Below, one piece after another: positions 1 through 10,831 of a stretch of DNA of 64,000 nucleotides; the first letter of the stretch is position 1; each line of letters begins with the position of its first letter. The DNA comes from Thiobacillus sp. 63-78. Its GTDB lineage: Bacteria; Pseudomonadota; Gammaproteobacteria; Burkholderiales; Thiobacillaceae. Where the stretch lies: NCBI GenBank assembly GCA_001899765.1, contig MKWM01000073.1, forward strand, positions 1 to 64,000, read 5' to 3'. The notes under the pieces are model-generated. The model did no database searches and had not been told where the DNA came from. It worked only from the letters and a program-made list of their open reading frames with translations. A program made the translations under genes and the position numbers.

Positions 1-54
1 TTCCAGCCGGTGCTGGTGCGGGGCAGGCGGTTTGAGCATGACCACGATTCAAAC

Positions 55-83
55 ACAAAGCCCCCAGCTTGTGGGGGCTTTGT
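55..83 (-). terminator. Hairpin terminator after fba
   Basis: A perfect 12-bp stem (ACAAAGCCCCCA pairing with TGGGGGCTTTGT) encloses a 5-nt loop. It lies 65 bp beyond the fba stop codon on the minus strand. A-rich and T-rich bases at the stem ends are consistent with an intrinsic terminator, possibly working in both directions. Confidence 0.75.
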
Positions 84-147
84 CAGCAGTCTGGGGACGC
101 CGTGGCGTCCCGTTTCAGTTCAACATCCGGTTCCGGCAAGCCGGCGA

Positions 148-1215
148 TCAGTTGACCTTCGGATCCAGTTCGCCCTTGTCGTAGCGCTTCTGCATCTCTT
201 CCAGGTTGAAGACCTTCTTGATCTTGCTGGCCTGGCCGGCGGCGCCGAAGGCTTCGTAACGCGCCTTGCAGATGTCGCTCATGCCCTTGGTCGCTTCCTT
301 GAGGAATTTGCGCGGGTCGAAGTTGGCCTTGTTTTCGGCCAGGTGCTTGCGAATGGCGCCGGTGGAGGCCATGCGCAGGTCGGTGTCGATGTTGACCTTG
401 CGCACGCCGTTCTTGATGCCTTCGACGATTTCCTCGACCGGCACGCCGTAGGTCTGGCCCATGTCGCCGCCGTAGCTGTTGATGATGGCGAGCCAGTCTT
501 CCGGCACCGACGAGGAGCCGTGCATGACCAGGTGGACGTTGGGGATGCGGGCGTGGATTTCCTTCACGCGGTCGATGCGCAGCACCTTGCCGGTGGGCTT
601 CTGGGTGAACTTGTAGGCGCCGTGCGAGGTGCCGATGGCGATGGCCAGGGCGTCGACGTGGGTCTTGGTCACGAAATCGGCGGCTTCGTCGGGGTCGGTC
701 AGCAGCATGGAGTGGTCCAGCGTGCCTTCGGCGCCGTGGCCGTCTTCCTCGCCGGCCTTGCCGGTTTCGAGCGAGCCCAGGCAGCCCAGCTCGCCTTCGA
801 CGGAGACGCCGCAGGCGTGCGCCAGTTCGGACACCTTGCGGGTCGTTTCGACGTTGTATTCGTAGGAAGCCGGGGTCTTGCCGTCTTCCTTCAGCGAACC
901 GTCCATCATCACCGAGCTGAAGCCGGACTGGATGGAGCGGAAACAAATGGAGGGGCTGGCGCCGTGATCCTGGTGCATGCAGACGGGAATCTGCGGGTAC
1001 ATCTCGATCGCGGCCAGGATCAGGTGGCGCAGGAAGGGCTCGCCGGCGTAGGAACGCGCACCGGCGGAACCCTGCAGGATCACCGGGGAATCCACGGCGG
1101 CGGCGGCCTGCATGATGGCATGCACCTGTTCCATGTTGTTGACGTTGAACGCGGGCAGGCCATAGCCGTTCTCGGCGGCATGGTCGAGCAATTGACGAAG
1201 GGAAATCAGGGCCAT
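148..1215 (-). CDS. fba: Class II fructose-1,6-bisphosphate aldolase
   Basis: This is a zinc-dependent class II aldolase that interconverts fructose-1,6-bisphosphate with dihydroxyacetone phosphate and glyceraldehyde-3-phosphate; the Calvin-cycle form also makes sedoheptulose bisphosphate. The protein is 355 aa, normal for the CbbA/Fba subtype of autotrophic proteobacteria. The HQDHG motif at residues 81-85 supplies the catalytic Asp83 and zinc ligand His84, and a second conserved stretch, [10 protein letters not shown], lies around residue 230. It is the last gene of the tkt-gap-pgk-pyk-fba block, 45 bp after pyk, and is followed by a strong hairpin. Glycolytic and Calvin roles cannot be separated from sequence alone. 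Confidence 0.96.
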   Translation of the reverse strand: MALISLRQLLDHAAENGYGLPAFNVNNMEQVHAIMQAAAAVDSPVILQGSAGARSYAGEPFLRHLILAAIEMYPQIPVCMHQDHGASPSICFRSIQSGFSSVMMDGSLKEDGKTPASYEYNVETTRKVSELAHACGVSVEGELGCLGSLETGKAGEEDGHGAEGTLDHSMLLTDPDEAADFVTKTHVDALAIAIGTSHGAYKFTQKPTGKVLRIDRVKEIHARIPNVHLVMHGSSSVPEDWLAIINSYGGDMGQTYGVPVEEIVEGIKNGVRKVNIDTDLRMASTGAIRKHLAENKANFDPRKFLKEATKGMSDICKARYEAFGAAGQASKIKKVFNLEEMQKRYDKGELDPKVN

Positions 1216-1260
1216 TTACAGTCTCCTAGGTTAAAAATGTGCAGCAAGCTGGTTTCGGAA

Positions 1261-2694
1261 TCAGGATTTTTTCGATCCGCCCACGCGGACGATTTTCATG
1301 GTATTCGTGCCGCCCGACTGGCCGATGGGTTCACCGATGGTCAAGAGGATCAGGTCGCCGTCGCGCACCGCACCGCGCCGCCGCAGTTCTTCCTCGGCTT
1401 CGGCCAGCAGGACATCGCGCTCCTTGCTGGCGGTTTTCAGGTTGATGGGGTAGACGCCGCGGAAAAGAGTGACTTTTCTACGGGTTTCGACCCGCGGTGT
1501 CAAGGCGTAGATCGGCACCCGGGTGGACAGCCGGCTCATCCACAGGCAGGTATTCCCCGATTCGGTGAGCGCGGCGATCGCCTTGATGTTGAGGTGTACC
1601 GAAGTGAACACGGACGACATCGCGATGGCCTCGTCGGGACGCAGGAAGCTGTGGTCGAGTCGCGCGCCGGAGAAGACCGTCTCGGCTTCCTTTTCCGCTT
1701 CCAGGCAGACGCGATCCATCGCCTGCACTGCCGCGACCGGAAACTGGCCCGCTGCCGTTTCGGCCGACAGCATCACCGCGTCGGTGCCGTCGAGCACCGC
1801 ATTGGCGACGTCGGACACTTCGGCACGGGTGGGGATCGGGCTGGAGATCATCGACTCCATCATCTGCGTCGCGGTGATGACGACCTTGTTGCGCTCGATC
1901 GCCATGCGGATCATGCGCTTCTGCAGGGCCGGCACCGCGGCATCGCCGACTTCCACGCCGAGGTCGCCGCGCGCCACCATGATGGCATCGGACGCCTCGA
2001 GGATTTCTTCCAGGTGTTCGATGGCCTCGGAGCGCTCGATCTTGGCGACCAGCTGGCTTTTTCCTCCGGCGGCGCGCAGCAGTTCACGCGCCTGGCGCAT
2101 GTCGGCGCCGGAACGCGGAAACGACACCGCCAGGTAGTCCGCATTGAGTGCCGCAGCGGTCCTGATGTCCTCGATGTCCTTTTCGGTCAGGGCCGCCGCC
2201 GACAGTCCGCCGCCCTTGCGGTTGATGCCCTTGTTGTTGGACAGCACGCCGCCCTGCACCACCTTGCAGACGATTTCCGCGTCCTTGACCTCTTCGACCC
2301 AGAATTCGATGCGGCCGTCGTCCAGCAGCAGGGTGACGCCGCGTTTCACATCGTTCGGCAATTCCTTGTAGTCGAGGCCGACGCGGGTCTGGTCGCCCAG
2401 CGCACAGGCGGCATCGAGGATGAAGGTATCGCCCTTGGCCAGCTCGATCCTGCCGTCCTTGAACTTGCCGATGCGGATTTTCGGACCCTGCAGATCGACC
2501 AGCACGCCGACCGCCCGGCCACGCGCGCGCGCCAGCGAGCGCACCAGTTCGGCGCGGTCGATATGGTCCTGCGCCACCCCATGGGAAAAGTTGAGGCGCA
2601 CGACATCCAGCCCGGCTTCCATCATGCGGTCGAGGATTTTGGGATCGGAACAGGCGGGGCCGAGGGTGGCGACGATTTTGGTTCTGCGGATCAT
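1261..2694 (-). CDS. pyk: Pyruvate kinase
   Basis: Pyruvate kinase converts phosphoenolpyruvate and ADP to pyruvate and ATP. The protein is 477 aa, close to typical bacterial PykA/PykF length. It opens with the family N-terminus RRTKIVATLGPA and has the active-site region LVAKIERSEAIEHL, followed by the metal/substrate segment IMVARGDLGVEV. It sits between pgk and fba on the same strand. Its presence in a Calvin-type block suggests triose phosphate is also drained to pyruvate from the same transcript. The gap to pgk upstream holds a large palindromic repeat. Confidence 0.96.
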   Translation of the reverse strand: MIRRTKIVATLGPACSDPKILDRMMEAGLDVVRLNFSHGVAQDHIDRAELVRSLARARGRAVGVLVDLQGPKIRIGKFKDGRIELAKGDTFILDAACALGDQTRVGLDYKELPNDVKRGVTLLLDDGRIEFWVEEVKDAEIVCKVVQGGVLSNNKGINRKGGGLSAAALTEKDIEDIRTAAALNADYLAVSFPRSGADMRQARELLRAAGGKSQLVAKIERSEAIEHLEEILEASDAIMVARGDLGVEVGDAAVPALQKRMIRMAIERNKVVITATQMMESMISSPIPTRAEVSDVANAVLDGTDAVMLSAETAAGQFPVAAVQAMDRVCLEAEKEAETVFSGARLDHSFLRPDEAIAMSSVFTSVHLNIKAIAALTESGNTCLWMSRLSTRVPIYALTPRVETRRKVTLFRGVYPINLKTASKERDVLLAEAEEELRRRGAVRDGDLILLTIGEPIGQSGGTNTMKIVRVGGSKKS

Positions 2695-2733
2695 TTGGGG
2701 AGTATGGGTGTGTGGTGGAATGGCTCAAGGACC

Positions 2734-2846
2734 AGGATCTAGGGGCTAGGATTTAGGGGAGGTGCGGCCGGGGCCGCGCCATTTTCAAATGCGCGGGCGA
2801 AGCCCGCACAACCTCCCCTAATCCCTATCTCCTAGCCCCTAACCCC
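2734..2846. repeat. Long imperfect palindromic repeat R1 (pgk-pyk gap)
   Basis: The outer arms (2741-2763 and 2811-2840) are inverted copies built on AGGGGCTAGGA and TTAGGGGAGGT, with about 7 extra bases in the right arm. Inside lie two smaller GC hairpins, GCGGCCGGGGCCGC near 2764 and GCGGGCGAAGCCCGC near 2792. The element begins immediately after the pgk stop codon on the minus strand. It has the same architecture as R2 and R3. Confidence 0.8.
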
Positions 2847-4025
2847 TTACTGCGCCCGCTCCTCCAGAATCGCCACGGCGGGCAGCACCTTGCCTTCGAG
2901 ATATTCAAGGAAGGCGCCGCCAGCGGTCGAAATGTAGCTGACCTTGTCGTAGATATCGTATTTCTGGATCGCGGCGATGGTGTCGCCGCCGCCCGCCAGC
3001 GTGAACGCGTTGGTATTGGCGATCGCCATGGCGATGGTCTTGGTGCCTTCGCCGAACTGATCGAACTCGAACACGCCGACCGGGCCGTTCCACACCACGG
3101 TGCCGGCCTTCATGATGATGTCGGCGAGCTCCTGCGCGCTCTTCGGGCCGATGTCGAAAATCATGTCGTCGTCGGCGACGTCGTCAGAATCCTTCAGCAC
3201 GGCGGGTTCGTTCGCGTCGAATTTCTTGCCGCAGACCACGTCCACGGCGATCGGGATGGTCGCGCCGCGCGCGCTCATCTTCTCGATCAGCGCCTGGGCG
3301 GTCGGCACCAAGTCGTCTTCGCACAGCGACTTGCCGACGTTGCGGCCGGTGGCCTTGAGGAAGGTGTTGGCGATGCCGCCGCCGACCACCAACTGCTCGC
3401 ATTTCTCGGCCAGCGCTTCCAGCACGGTCAGCTTGGTCGAGACCTTGCTGCCGCCGACGATGGCGACCATCGGCCGCGCCGGATTGGCCAGCGCCTTGTC
3501 GAGCGCATCGAGTTCCTCGGTCAGCAGCAGACCGGCCGCCGCAGTCGGCGCGAACCGGGCGATGCCGTGGGTCGAGGCCTGGGCGCGATGCGCGGTGCCA
3601 AAGGCGTCCATCACGAACACGTCGCACAGCGCGGCATATTTCTTTGCGGTGTCGTCGACGTTCTTTTTCTCGCCCTTGTTGACGCGGCAGTTTTCCAGCA
3701 CCACCAGTTCGCCGTCGGCGACCTCGAAGCCGCCGTGGGTCCATTCGCGGATCAGGCGCACGTTCTTGCCGAGCTTCTGCGCGATGACGTCGACCACCGG
3801 CTTCAACGAATCCTCTTCCTTGAATTCGCCCTCGGTGGGACGGCCGAGATGGGACGTGACCATCACCTTGGCGCCCGCTTTGAGGCAGTGCTCGATGGTG
3901 CGCATCGACGCGGTGATGCGGGCGTCGGAGGTGACCTTGCCGTCCTTGACGGGGACGTTCAGGTCGGCGCGGATGAACACGCGCTTGCCTGCCAGATCGA
4001 GATCGGTGACGCGGATGAATGCCAT
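2847..4025 (-). CDS. pgk: Phosphoglycerate kinase
   Basis: Phosphoglycerate kinase interconverts 3-phosphoglycerate/ATP and 1,3-bisphosphoglycerate/ADP; in autotrophs it performs the first Calvin-cycle reduction step. The 392-aa length matches the bacterial family. Visible signatures are the N-terminal [12 protein letters not shown] substrate-binding segment, [12 protein letters not shown] around residue 55, and the C-terminal nucleotide-binding GGGDTIAA segment. The start is preceded by AGGAGAC on the minus strand. It lies between gap and pyk, each junction occupied by a palindromic repeat. Confidence 0.97.
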   Translation of the reverse strand: MAFIRVTDLDLAGKRVFIRADLNVPVKDGKVTSDARITASMRTIEHCLKAGAKVMVTSHLGRPTEGEFKEEDSLKPVVDVIAQKLGKNVRLIREWTHGGFEVADGELVVLENCRVNKGEKKNVDDTAKKYAALCDVFVMDAFGTAHRAQASTHGIARFAPTAAAGLLLTEELDALDKALANPARPMVAIVGGSKVSTKLTVLEALAEKCEQLVVGGGIANTFLKATGRNVGKSLCEDDLVPTAQALIEKMSARGATIPIAVDVVCGKKFDANEPAVLKDSDDVADDDMIFDIGPKSAQELADIIMKAGTVVWNGPVGVFEFDQFGEGTKTIAMAIANTNAFTLAGGGDTIAAIQKYDIYDKVSYISTAGGAFLEYLEGKVLPAVAILEERAQ

Positions 4026-4104
4026 GGTGTGTGTCTCCTGATAGGTAAGGTTTAAGGGTTGGCGCGGGTTTGGGGGCCGCGCCAGGCCTTAAGGCTCACT
4101 GCTG

Positions 4105-4222
4105 AAGGGGTCAGGGGTCGGGATTCAGGGGTCAGGGGATGTGCGGCCGAAGGCCCGCCCCTGATTAGCGCGCGGGCTGCGCCCGCACATTCCCTGAATC
4201 CTGATCCCTGAATCCTGCCCCC
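4105..4222. repeat. Long imperfect palindromic repeat R2 (gap-pgk gap)
   Basis: The left arm (4105-4145) and right arm (4183-4222) are inverted copies whose sequence is largely a tandem 7-mer, CCTGANY. Internal GC hairpins read GCGGCCGAAGGCCCGC-like and GCGGGCTGCGCCCGC. The right edge touches the gap stop codon, so in mRNA sense the element starts right after gap. Confidence 0.8.
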
Positions 4223-5230
<1,008 letters not shown>

Positions 5231-5259
5231 TCAGTCTCCAGTGAGGTTGAAAATCTTTT

Positions 5260-5375
5260 TTAGGGGTCAGGATTCAGGGGTCAGGGAATGAGCGGCCAAA
5301 GGCCGCGATTCTTTTGAAGCGCGGGCGCAGCCCGCTCATCCCCTGAATCCTGATCCCTGAATCCTGACCCCTGAA
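5260..5375. repeat. Long imperfect palindromic repeat R3 (tkt-gap gap)
   Basis: The left arm starts near 5261 (AGGGGTCAGGATTCAGGGG) and the right arm ends near 5375. The right arm is a run of CCTGAAT/CCTGATC/CCTGACC heptads. Internal hairpins are GCGGCCAAAGGCCGC and GCGGGCGCAGCCCGC. It begins 1 bp after the tkt stop codon in mRNA sense and is the clearest of the three related copies. Confidence 0.82.
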
Positions 5376-5376
5376 A

Positions 5377-7362
5377 TTACAGAACGCCCTTCACCGCGGC
5401 CACGACAGCCTCGGTGGTAATGCCGAAGTGCTTGAACAGCGCCGGCGCCGGGGCCGATTCGCCGAAGCTGTCGATGCCGACGACGGCGCCTTCCAGTCCC
5501 ACGTATTTGCGCCAGAAGTCGGTGACGCCGGCTTCCACCGCCACGCGCGGCAGGCCTTTCGGCAGCACGCCGGCCTTGTAGGCGGCGTCCTGGCGGTCGA
5601 AGGCGTTGGTCGACGGCATCGACACCACGCGCACCGCGATGCCTTCGGCGGCGAGCGCGTCCGCAGCCTTCACCGCGAGCTCGACTTCGGAGCCGGTGGC
5701 GATGATGACGGCCTTGGCGCCCGCGGCGTCTTTCAGCACGTAGCCGCCCTTGGCGATGCTGGCCATCGTGGCGGCGTCGCGCGCCATGAACGGCAGGTTC
5801 TGGCGCGAGAGGATGTGGCAGGTCGGGCCGTCGCGGCGCTCGACCGAATGCGCCCAGCCGACCATGGTTTCGACGGTGTCGCACGGACGCCAGACGTCGA
5901 TGTTGGGGATCATGCGCAGGGTCGCGGTCTGCTCGACCGGCTGGTGGGTCGGGCCGTCTTCGCCGAGGCCGATCGAATCGTGCGTGAACACATGGATCAC
6001 GCGCTGCTTCATCAGCGCGGCCATGCGGATGGCGTTGCGCGAGTATTCGGAGAACATCAGGAAGGTGCCGCCGAACGGCAGCACGCCGCCGTGCAGCGCC
6101 ATGCCGTTCATGATCGCGGCCATGCCGAACTCGCGCACACCGTAGCTGATGTAGTTGCCGGGATTGCCGTGGCGCACCGGATGGCAGCCTTCCCAGTTGG
6201 TCAGGTTGGAGCCGGTGAGGTCAGCCGAGCCGCCGAGGAACTCGGGCAGCGCGGCGGCCAGCGCGTTGATCGCGATCTGCGAAGCCTTGCGGGTGGCGAC
6301 GGTCTCGGCCTTGGCGTTGATCGCGGCCAGCTTCTCGGCGACGTGCGCCTTCCAGTTGGCGGGCAGCTCGCCCTTCATGCGGCGCTCGAATTCGGCGCCT
6401 TCGGCCGGATAGGCCTTCTTGTACTCTGCGAACTTGTTGTTCCACAGCGTTTCCAGTCCCTGGCCCTTGGTCTTGGCGTCCCAGCCGGCGTAGATGTCGG
6501 CGGGCACTTCGAACGCGGGGTGGTTCCAGCCCATGTTCTTGCGGGTGGCCTCGACTTCGTCGTGGCCGAGCGCGGCGCCGTGCACGTCGTGGGTGCCGGC
6601 CTTGTTGGGCGAGCCCTTGCCGATGACGGTCTTGCAGCAGATGAGCGTGGGCTTGTCGGCGCTGGCCTTGGCCTTCTGGATGGCAGCTTCGAGCGCCACC
6701 ACGTCATGGCCGTCCACCCCGGCGATGACGTTCCAGCCGTAGGCTTCGAAGCGCTTGGCGGTGTCGTCGGTGTACCAGTGTTCGATGTGGCCGTCGATCG
6801 AGATGCCGTTGTCGTCCCAGAAGGCGATCAGCTTGTTCAGCTTCCAGGTGCCGGCGAGCGCGCAGGCCTCGTGGGAAATGCCTTCCATCATGCAGCCGTC
6901 GCCCATGAACACATAGGTATGGTGATCGACGATGGCGTGATCGGGCTTGTTGAATTCGTGGGCGAGCACTTTTTCCGCCATCGCCATGCCGACGGCGTTG
7001 GTGATGCCCTGGCCGAGCGGGCCGGTAGTGGTTTCGATACCGGGCGCGTAGCCGTATTCGGGGTGGCCCGGGGTCTTGGAATGCAACTGGCGGAACTGTT
7101 TCAGGTCGTCCATCGACAGGGCGTAGCCGGTCAGGTGCAGCAGGGCATAGATCAGCATCGAGCCGTGGCCGTTCGACAGCACGAAGCGGTCGCGATCCGC
7201 CCACTTGGGATTGGCGGGGTTGTGGCGCATGTGGTGGTTCCACAGCGTTTCGGCGATTTCCGCCATGCCCATGGGGGCGCCGGGGTGGCCGGATTTGGCT
7301 TTTTCGACGGCATCCATCGCGAGCGCGCGGATGGCGTTGGCCAGGTCGTTACGGGTTGGCAT
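5377..7362 (-). CDS. tkt: Transketolase
   Basis: Transketolase is a thiamine-diphosphate enzyme moving two-carbon units between ketoses and aldoses in the Calvin cycle and pentose phosphate pathway. The protein is 661 aa. It shows [12 protein letters not shown] near residue 20, [10 protein letters not shown], the ThDP-binding [12 protein letters not shown] segment, and the C-terminal [10 protein letters not shown] region. The ATG at 7362 was chosen over one 14 codons upstream because AGAAGGGA precedes it and the family starts here. It is the first gene of the carbon block; 235 bp upstream are non-coding and presumably hold the promoter, but no CbbR site could be assigned. Confidence 0.95.
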   Translation of the reverse strand: MPTRNDLANAIRALAMDAVEKAKSGHPGAPMGMAEIAETLWNHHMRHNPANPKWADRDRFVLSNGHGSMLIYALLHLTGYALSMDDLKQFRQLHSKTPGHPEYGYAPGIETTTGPLGQGITNAVGMAMAEKVLAHEFNKPDHAIVDHHTYVFMGDGCMMEGISHEACALAGTWKLNKLIAFWDDNGISIDGHIEHWYTDDTAKRFEAYGWNVIAGVDGHDVVALEAAIQKAKASADKPTLICCKTVIGKGSPNKAGTHDVHGAALGHDEVEATRKNMGWNHPAFEVPADIYAGWDAKTKGQGLETLWNNKFAEYKKAYPAEGAEFERRMKGELPANWKAHVAEKLAAINAKAETVATRKASQIAINALAAALPEFLGGSADLTGSNLTNWEGCHPVRHGNPGNYISYGVREFGMAAIMNGMALHGGVLPFGGTFLMFSEYSRNAIRMAALMKQRVIHVFTHDSIGLGEDGPTHQPVEQTATLRMIPNIDVWRPCDTVETMVGWAHSVERRDGPTCHILSRQNLPFMARDAATMASIAKGGYVLKDAAGAKAVIIATGSEVELAVKAADALAAEGIAVRVVSMPSTNAFDRQDAAYKAGVLPKGLPRVAVEAGVTDFWRKYVGLEGAVVGIDSFGESAPAPALFKHFGITTEAVVAAVKGVL

Positions 7363-7597
7363 TGCGTTCCCTTCTGCTAAGTAAAATAACGGTCGCATCC
7401 CCACCCGGGAAAGCCGTGTACAGACAGCTTGGGTAGAATACGCAAAAACCTTGATTATCCGTCAGCAGGGCCGGCTTTCGCAAGCGACCCTAAAACCGGT
7501 TGAAAGAGACATTGCGACAAGGACTTAAGCCGGCAAGCTCAAGCGCCGACTCACAATTCAATCGCTAAAAATCTTTTTATTTACCCGACACGGCGGC

Positions 7598-8380
7598 TTA
7601 TGCGCCCGCGGCCTTCAGCCAGTCGCGCCACAGTTCGAACAGTTCGGGGCTGGCGGAGGCGACGACGGAACGCTCCCATACGTTGGCGATGTCGAAACCA
7701 CCCGACAGGCTGGCCAGGCGCCCACCCGCCTCTTCCAGGATCAACGCGCCGGCGGCGTAATCCCATAGTTTCTGTCCACCGTGCACATAGATGTCGAAGC
7801 GGCCGGCGGCGGTATAGCACCAGTCCAGCGTGGACGCGCCAAAATTGCGTTGCGACGCATACGGCGGCCACGAGGCCAGGCGGCCAGCGAGCGCACGGTC
7901 GATGCGCTTCATCTCGACGCCAGCGAGCGCACGCCGCAATTCCGTGGCCGGCGCGCGCAGGGGCAATGGAATGCCGTTCAGGTGCGCGCCGCCGCCACGT
8001 TCCGCAGTAAACATTTCATCGGCAACCGGATCGTATACCACGCCGAGCTGGCGTTCGCCCTTGTAGAGATACGCCACCGACACGGCGAAATAGGGTACGC
8101 CCGCGACGAAATTGGAGGTTCCGTCGATCGGATCGACGCACCACAGTCCTTCGCGGCCGGCTTCCCAGGCGTCACGCTGTTGCCGCTCGGTCATTTCCTC
8201 GCCCAGCACCGGCACCTTGCGAATCCGGGGCAGCGCAGCTTCCAGTGCGGCCTGGGTGGCCGCATCGGCCTCGGTGAACAGGCTGCCGTCGGCCTTGCGG
8301 CAGGACGCCACCTTGAGAAAGCGCGGCGTCACCTCATCCCGCGCAACCTTGCGAACCAAGGCCTCGACCTGTTCAAGCAT
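7598..8380 (-). CDS. Inositol monophosphatase / FBPase-IMPase superfamily phosphatase
   Basis: A metal-dependent sugar- or inositol-phosphate phosphatase of 260 aa. The signature GLWCVDPIDGTSNFV carries the two metal-binding aspartates, LGEEMTE supplies the upstream glutamates, and the C-terminal LWDYAAGALILEEAGG is the second family motif. The start was placed at 8380, two bases after the methyltransferase stop; a longer reading adds 52 residues with no family similarity. Substrate is unknown: inositol phosphate, histidinol phosphate, PAP or fructose bisphosphate are all possible for this superfamily. Confidence 0.88.
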   Translation of the reverse strand: MLEQVEALVRKVARDEVTPRFLKVASCRKADGSLFTEADAATQAALEAALPRIRKVPVLGEEMTERQQRDAWEAGREGLWCVDPIDGTSNFVAGVPYFAVSVAYLYKGERQLGVVYDPVADEMFTAERGGGAHLNGIPLPLRAPATELRRALAGVEMKRIDRALAGRLASWPPYASQRNFGASTLDWCYTAAGRFDIYVHGGQKLWDYAAGALILEEAGGRLASLSGGFDIANVWERSVVASASPELFELWRDWLKAAGA

Positions 8381-8382
8381 GG

Positions 8383-8997
8383 TCAGACCCGCACGCAATA
8401 GCAGTAGACAAATTCCTGCTCCCCGCCCGTGGGCGTGTGGTGGATTTCGGTTTCGTGCCTGATCAGGCGGAATGGCGCGCCGAATTCGGCGTGTAGCGCA
8501 GCGGGGGTATAGCGCACCACCTCCAGTCCCGAACATTGCAGCGGCCCGGCCAGGCCGAATGCCGCCACGATGACATATCCGCCATGTTTGACGCTGGCCA
8601 GCACCTGCGCCACATAGCGCGCACGATCCGCGGGATCGGTCAGGAAATGGAACACGGCCCGGTCATGCCAGACGTCGTAGCGTGCCGCCGGCAGATCGGC
8701 CCGGGTGATATCGGCGGCGATCCATTGCACGGCTTGCGCGCGCACGCCGAGCCGTGCACGGCTGGCCGTCAGCGCCGATCCGGCAAGATCGAGTACGGTC
8801 AGATTGCGATACCCGGCATCGAGCAGATCGTCCACCAGGACCGACGCGCCGCCGCCGCCGCCGATGATGTGCGCATCCTTGCCCGCCTTGTCCTGGATCA
8901 GGCGCAGGGACGACACAGCGTGCGGCTGGAACCAGCCGACCTGATCCGCCGCCTTGTCGCGATATACGCTTTCCCAGTGCTGGCGGCGGTCGGCCAT
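8383..8997 (-). CDS. Class I SAM-dependent methyltransferase
   Basis: A 204-aa protein with the N-terminal signature HWESVYRDKAADQVGWFQPH seen in small methyltransferases often annotated as type 11/12. The SAM-binding glycine loop appears as IIGGGGGASVLVDDLL, where relatives usually have an Asp or Gly before the loop, followed by LTVLDLAGSAL. Downstream motifs WHDRAVFHFL and GGYVIVAAF fit the Rossmann core. It is translationally close to both neighbours (2 bp to the phosphatase, 1 bp from the redoxin stop). Substrate unknown. Confidence 0.82.
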   Translation of the reverse strand: MADRRQHWESVYRDKAADQVGWFQPHAVSSLRLIQDKAGKDAHIIGGGGGASVLVDDLLDAGYRNLTVLDLAGSALTASRARLGVRAQAVQWIAADITRADLPAARYDVWHDRAVFHFLTDPADRARYVAQVLASVKHGGYVIVAAFGLAGPLQCSGLEVVRYTPAALHAEFGAPFRLIRHETEIHHTPTGGEQEFVYCYCVRV

Positions 8998-8998
8998 G

Positions 8999-9556
8999 TC
9001 ACGCTTCCTTCCACTTGATCGAGCAGCCCATGCTGGGAATCTGCTCCGCAGGTCCACGCTGGGTCGCCGCGACCGCCTTCATCGCCTCGAACAGGTCGCG
9101 CCGCACGCCCTCGGGCGCGGTCTCCTTGCGCGATTCGTCGAAGCGGCCGCGATACTGCAGTTCGAAATCGCGGTTGAAACCAAAAAAATCGGGCGTGCAG
9201 ACCGCGCCATAGGCTCTTGCCACGTCCTGGGTCTCGTCGATCACATAAGGGAACGGAAAGCTGAATTCGGCGGCCACTTGTTTCATGTTGTCGAACGAAT
9301 CCTCGGCGTACTCGGCCGGATCGTTCGACATGATGGCGATGGCACGGATGCCGTGCGCTTCGAGCTCGGTCAGATCGCGCACCAGACGCGGACGGATCGC
9401 CTTCACATAGGGACAATGGTTGCAGATGAACATCACCAGCAGGCCGTTCGGACCCATCGCGTCGCTCAGCGTCCACATCCTGCCGTCGACGCCGGGCAGG
9501 CTGAAACCGGGGGCCTTCCAGCCAAAGTCGCATACCGGGGTAGTGAGAGAAACCAT
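8999..9556 (-). CDS. Thioredoxin-like (AhpC/TSA, redoxin) protein
   Basis: A 185-aa thioredoxin-fold protein. FICNHCPYVKA carries a Cys45-x-x-Cys48 pair in the thioredoxin position, and a third cysteine, Cys120 in AVCTPDFFGF, sits on the family cis-Pro-like segment. The pattern matches cytoplasmic redoxin-domain proteins related to peroxiredoxins; no signal peptide is present. The start at 9556 (MVSLTTPV) has a close RBS, and longer readings run into the divergent rsmE gene. It probably starts a three-gene unit with the methyltransferase and phosphatase. Confidence 0.83.
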   Translation of the reverse strand: MVSLTTPVCDFGWKAPGFSLPGVDGRMWTLSDAMGPNGLLVMFICNHCPYVKAIRPRLVRDLTELEAHGIRAIAIMSNDPAEYAEDSFDNMKQVAAEFSFPFPYVIDETQDVARAYGAVCTPDFFGFNRDFELQYRGRFDESRKETAPEGVRRDLFEAMKAVAATQRGPAEQIPSMGCSIKWKEA

Positions 9557-9601
9557 GTCGCGCTCCGTAAAATCACTGGACAACGTCGGCATAATACCAA
9601 G

Positions 9602-10330
9602 ATGTCGCCGCCACGTTTCTACCTCGACCAGCCGCTTGCAGCGGGTGCCCGTTTCAACCTGCCGGCCGGTCCCGCGCGCCATGCCGTGCGTGCGCTGCGG
9701 CTGACGGCGGACGATGCCATTACCCTGTTCAACGGCCAGGGCGGCGAATATGCCGCGCGCATCGAACACGCCCAGAAGGACGAGGTGGCCGTCAGGGTCA
9801 CGGGGTTTGCCGGGATCGAACGCGAGTCGCGCCTGCGCGTGATGCTGGCGCAGGGCATCTCGAGCGGCGAACGCATGGACTACACCTTGCAGAAGGCGGT
9901 CGAACTGGGCGTGGCGGCGATCCAGCCGATCGCCGCCCGGCGCAGCGTGGTCAAACTGGCGGGTGAACGCGCCGACAAACGGGTGGCGCACTGGCAAGGC
10001 GTCGTGACGAGCGCCTGCGAACAGTGCGGCCGCAACCGGGTGCCCACCGTGGCGACGCCGCTGACGCTGGCCAACTGGTTGGGCCGGCATGAGGCCGGGC
10101 GCCTGTTGTTTTTGTCCCCGACGGCCGCCACGCGACTGGCCGATCTGCCCTCACCCGCCATCCAGGATTGGCTGATAGCCGGGCCTGAGGGGGGGTTCGA
10201 GGCGGATGAAACCGCTGCGCTGCATGCGGCAGGTGCCGTTCCGGTCCGACTGGGGCCGCGCGTGCTGCGCACCGAAACCGCAGCCTTGGCCGCGCTGGCT
10301 GCCATGCAAACGCTATGGGGGGACTTTTAG
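9602..10330 (+). CDS. rsmE: 16S rRNA (uracil-1498-N3)-methyltransferase
   Basis: RsmE methylates N3 of U1498 in 16S rRNA. The 242-aa protein has the N-terminal PUA-like segment (PPRFYLDQPL, HAVRALRL) and a C-terminal SPOUT knot with IAGPEGGFEADE and RLGPRVLRTETAALAAL, which form the SAM-binding site. YTLQKAVELGVAAIQP is another strong family stretch. It is divergent from the redoxin gene with 45 bp between starts and ends at a hairpin terminator. Confidence 0.95.
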   Translation: MSPPRFYLDQPLAAGARFNLPAGPARHAVRALRLTADDAITLFNGQGGEYAARIEHAQKDEVAVRVTGFAGIERESRLRVMLAQGISSGERMDYTLQKAVELGVAAIQPIAARRSVVKLAGERADKRVAHWQGVVTSACEQCGRNRVPTVATPLTLANWLGRHEAGRLLFLSPTAATRLADLPSPAIQDWLIAGPEGGFEADETAALHAAGAVPVRLGPRVLRTETAALAALAAMQTLWGDF

Positions 10331-10349
10331 GCGGGTCCCGGCCTAAAAA

Positions 10350-10380
10350 AAAACCGGGCAGCCGCCCGGTGCCCGGTTTT
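10350..10380. terminator. Bidirectional terminator between rsmE and DsrE-like gene
   Basis: Stem AAAACCGGGC (10350-10359) pairs with GCCCGGTTTT (10371-10380). Runs of A before and T after suit termination in both directions. It sits between convergent genes. Confidence 0.85.
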
Positions 10381-10396
10381 TCAACTCCGCATCCGG

Positions 10397-10831
10397 TCAT
10401 GGGCGCAGGTAGGCATATCCCTGCTCCTGGCGTTGTAGAATTTCCACCACGCCAGACTTGACGTAGCCGATCCTGGCGTTCATGTCGGCCTTGCCGAGTT
10501 TCTGGCCGTGCATGGTGTTTTCGCACGCCATCACATGGACACCCGAGTCAACCGCCTCGTCGATGCGGTTGGATACTTCCGATTCGGCCTTGAGCATGGC
10601 GATGCCGGGGCCGTATGCCACGAGTTCGAGCTCGACATTGTCCTTGCCCAGATCCTTCTGAATATTTTTGATATTGTTCAGCGCCAGATTCCAGGTGGCG
10701 GGATTGGCCTCGCTGACCTGGACCACCAGCTTTTCCTTGTCCGCGGCCTGAGCGGCAATCGGCAACGTCAGCGCGCCCATCGTCAGCGCAGCGCCCAGAA
10801 GGGCGCCCATCCATGTGTTCGTCAACTTCAT
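10397..10831 (-). CDS. Periplasmic DsrE/DsrF-like protein
   Basis: A 144-aa protein with a clear Sec signal peptide (residues 1-29, ending in AAQA). The mature part resembles DsrE-fold proteins: NPATWNLALNNIKNIQKDLG, VELVAYGPGIAML, and VHVMACENTMHGQ with one conserved cysteine near residue 103. DsrE-fold proteins in the cytoplasm carry sulfur in sulfur oxidisers; this exported subgroup is common in sulfur- and metal-oxidising betaproteobacteria and is poorly characterised. It is monocistronic, convergent with rsmE and divergent from argA. Sulfur carriage is inference. Confidence 0.8.
   Translation of the reverse strand: MKLTNTWMGALLGAALTMGALTLPIAAQAADKEKLVVQVSEANPATWNLALNNIKNIQKDLGKDNVELELVAYGPGIAMLKAESEVSNRIDEAVDSGVHVMACENTMHGQKLGKADMNARIGYVKSGVVEILQRQEQGYAYLRP

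Noticed and set aside
10-2742. Plus-strand open frame of 910 codons at the window start
   Set aside because: It lies antisense to fba and pyk, both of which have full family motifs. Composition is that of a shadow frame.
5428-7380. Plus-strand open frame of 650 codons
   Set aside because: Antisense shadow of transketolase.
7363-7597. CbbR operator upstream of tkt
   Set aside because: The region is AT-richer and probably holds a promoter, but no convincing T-N11-A type palindrome pair could be singled out.
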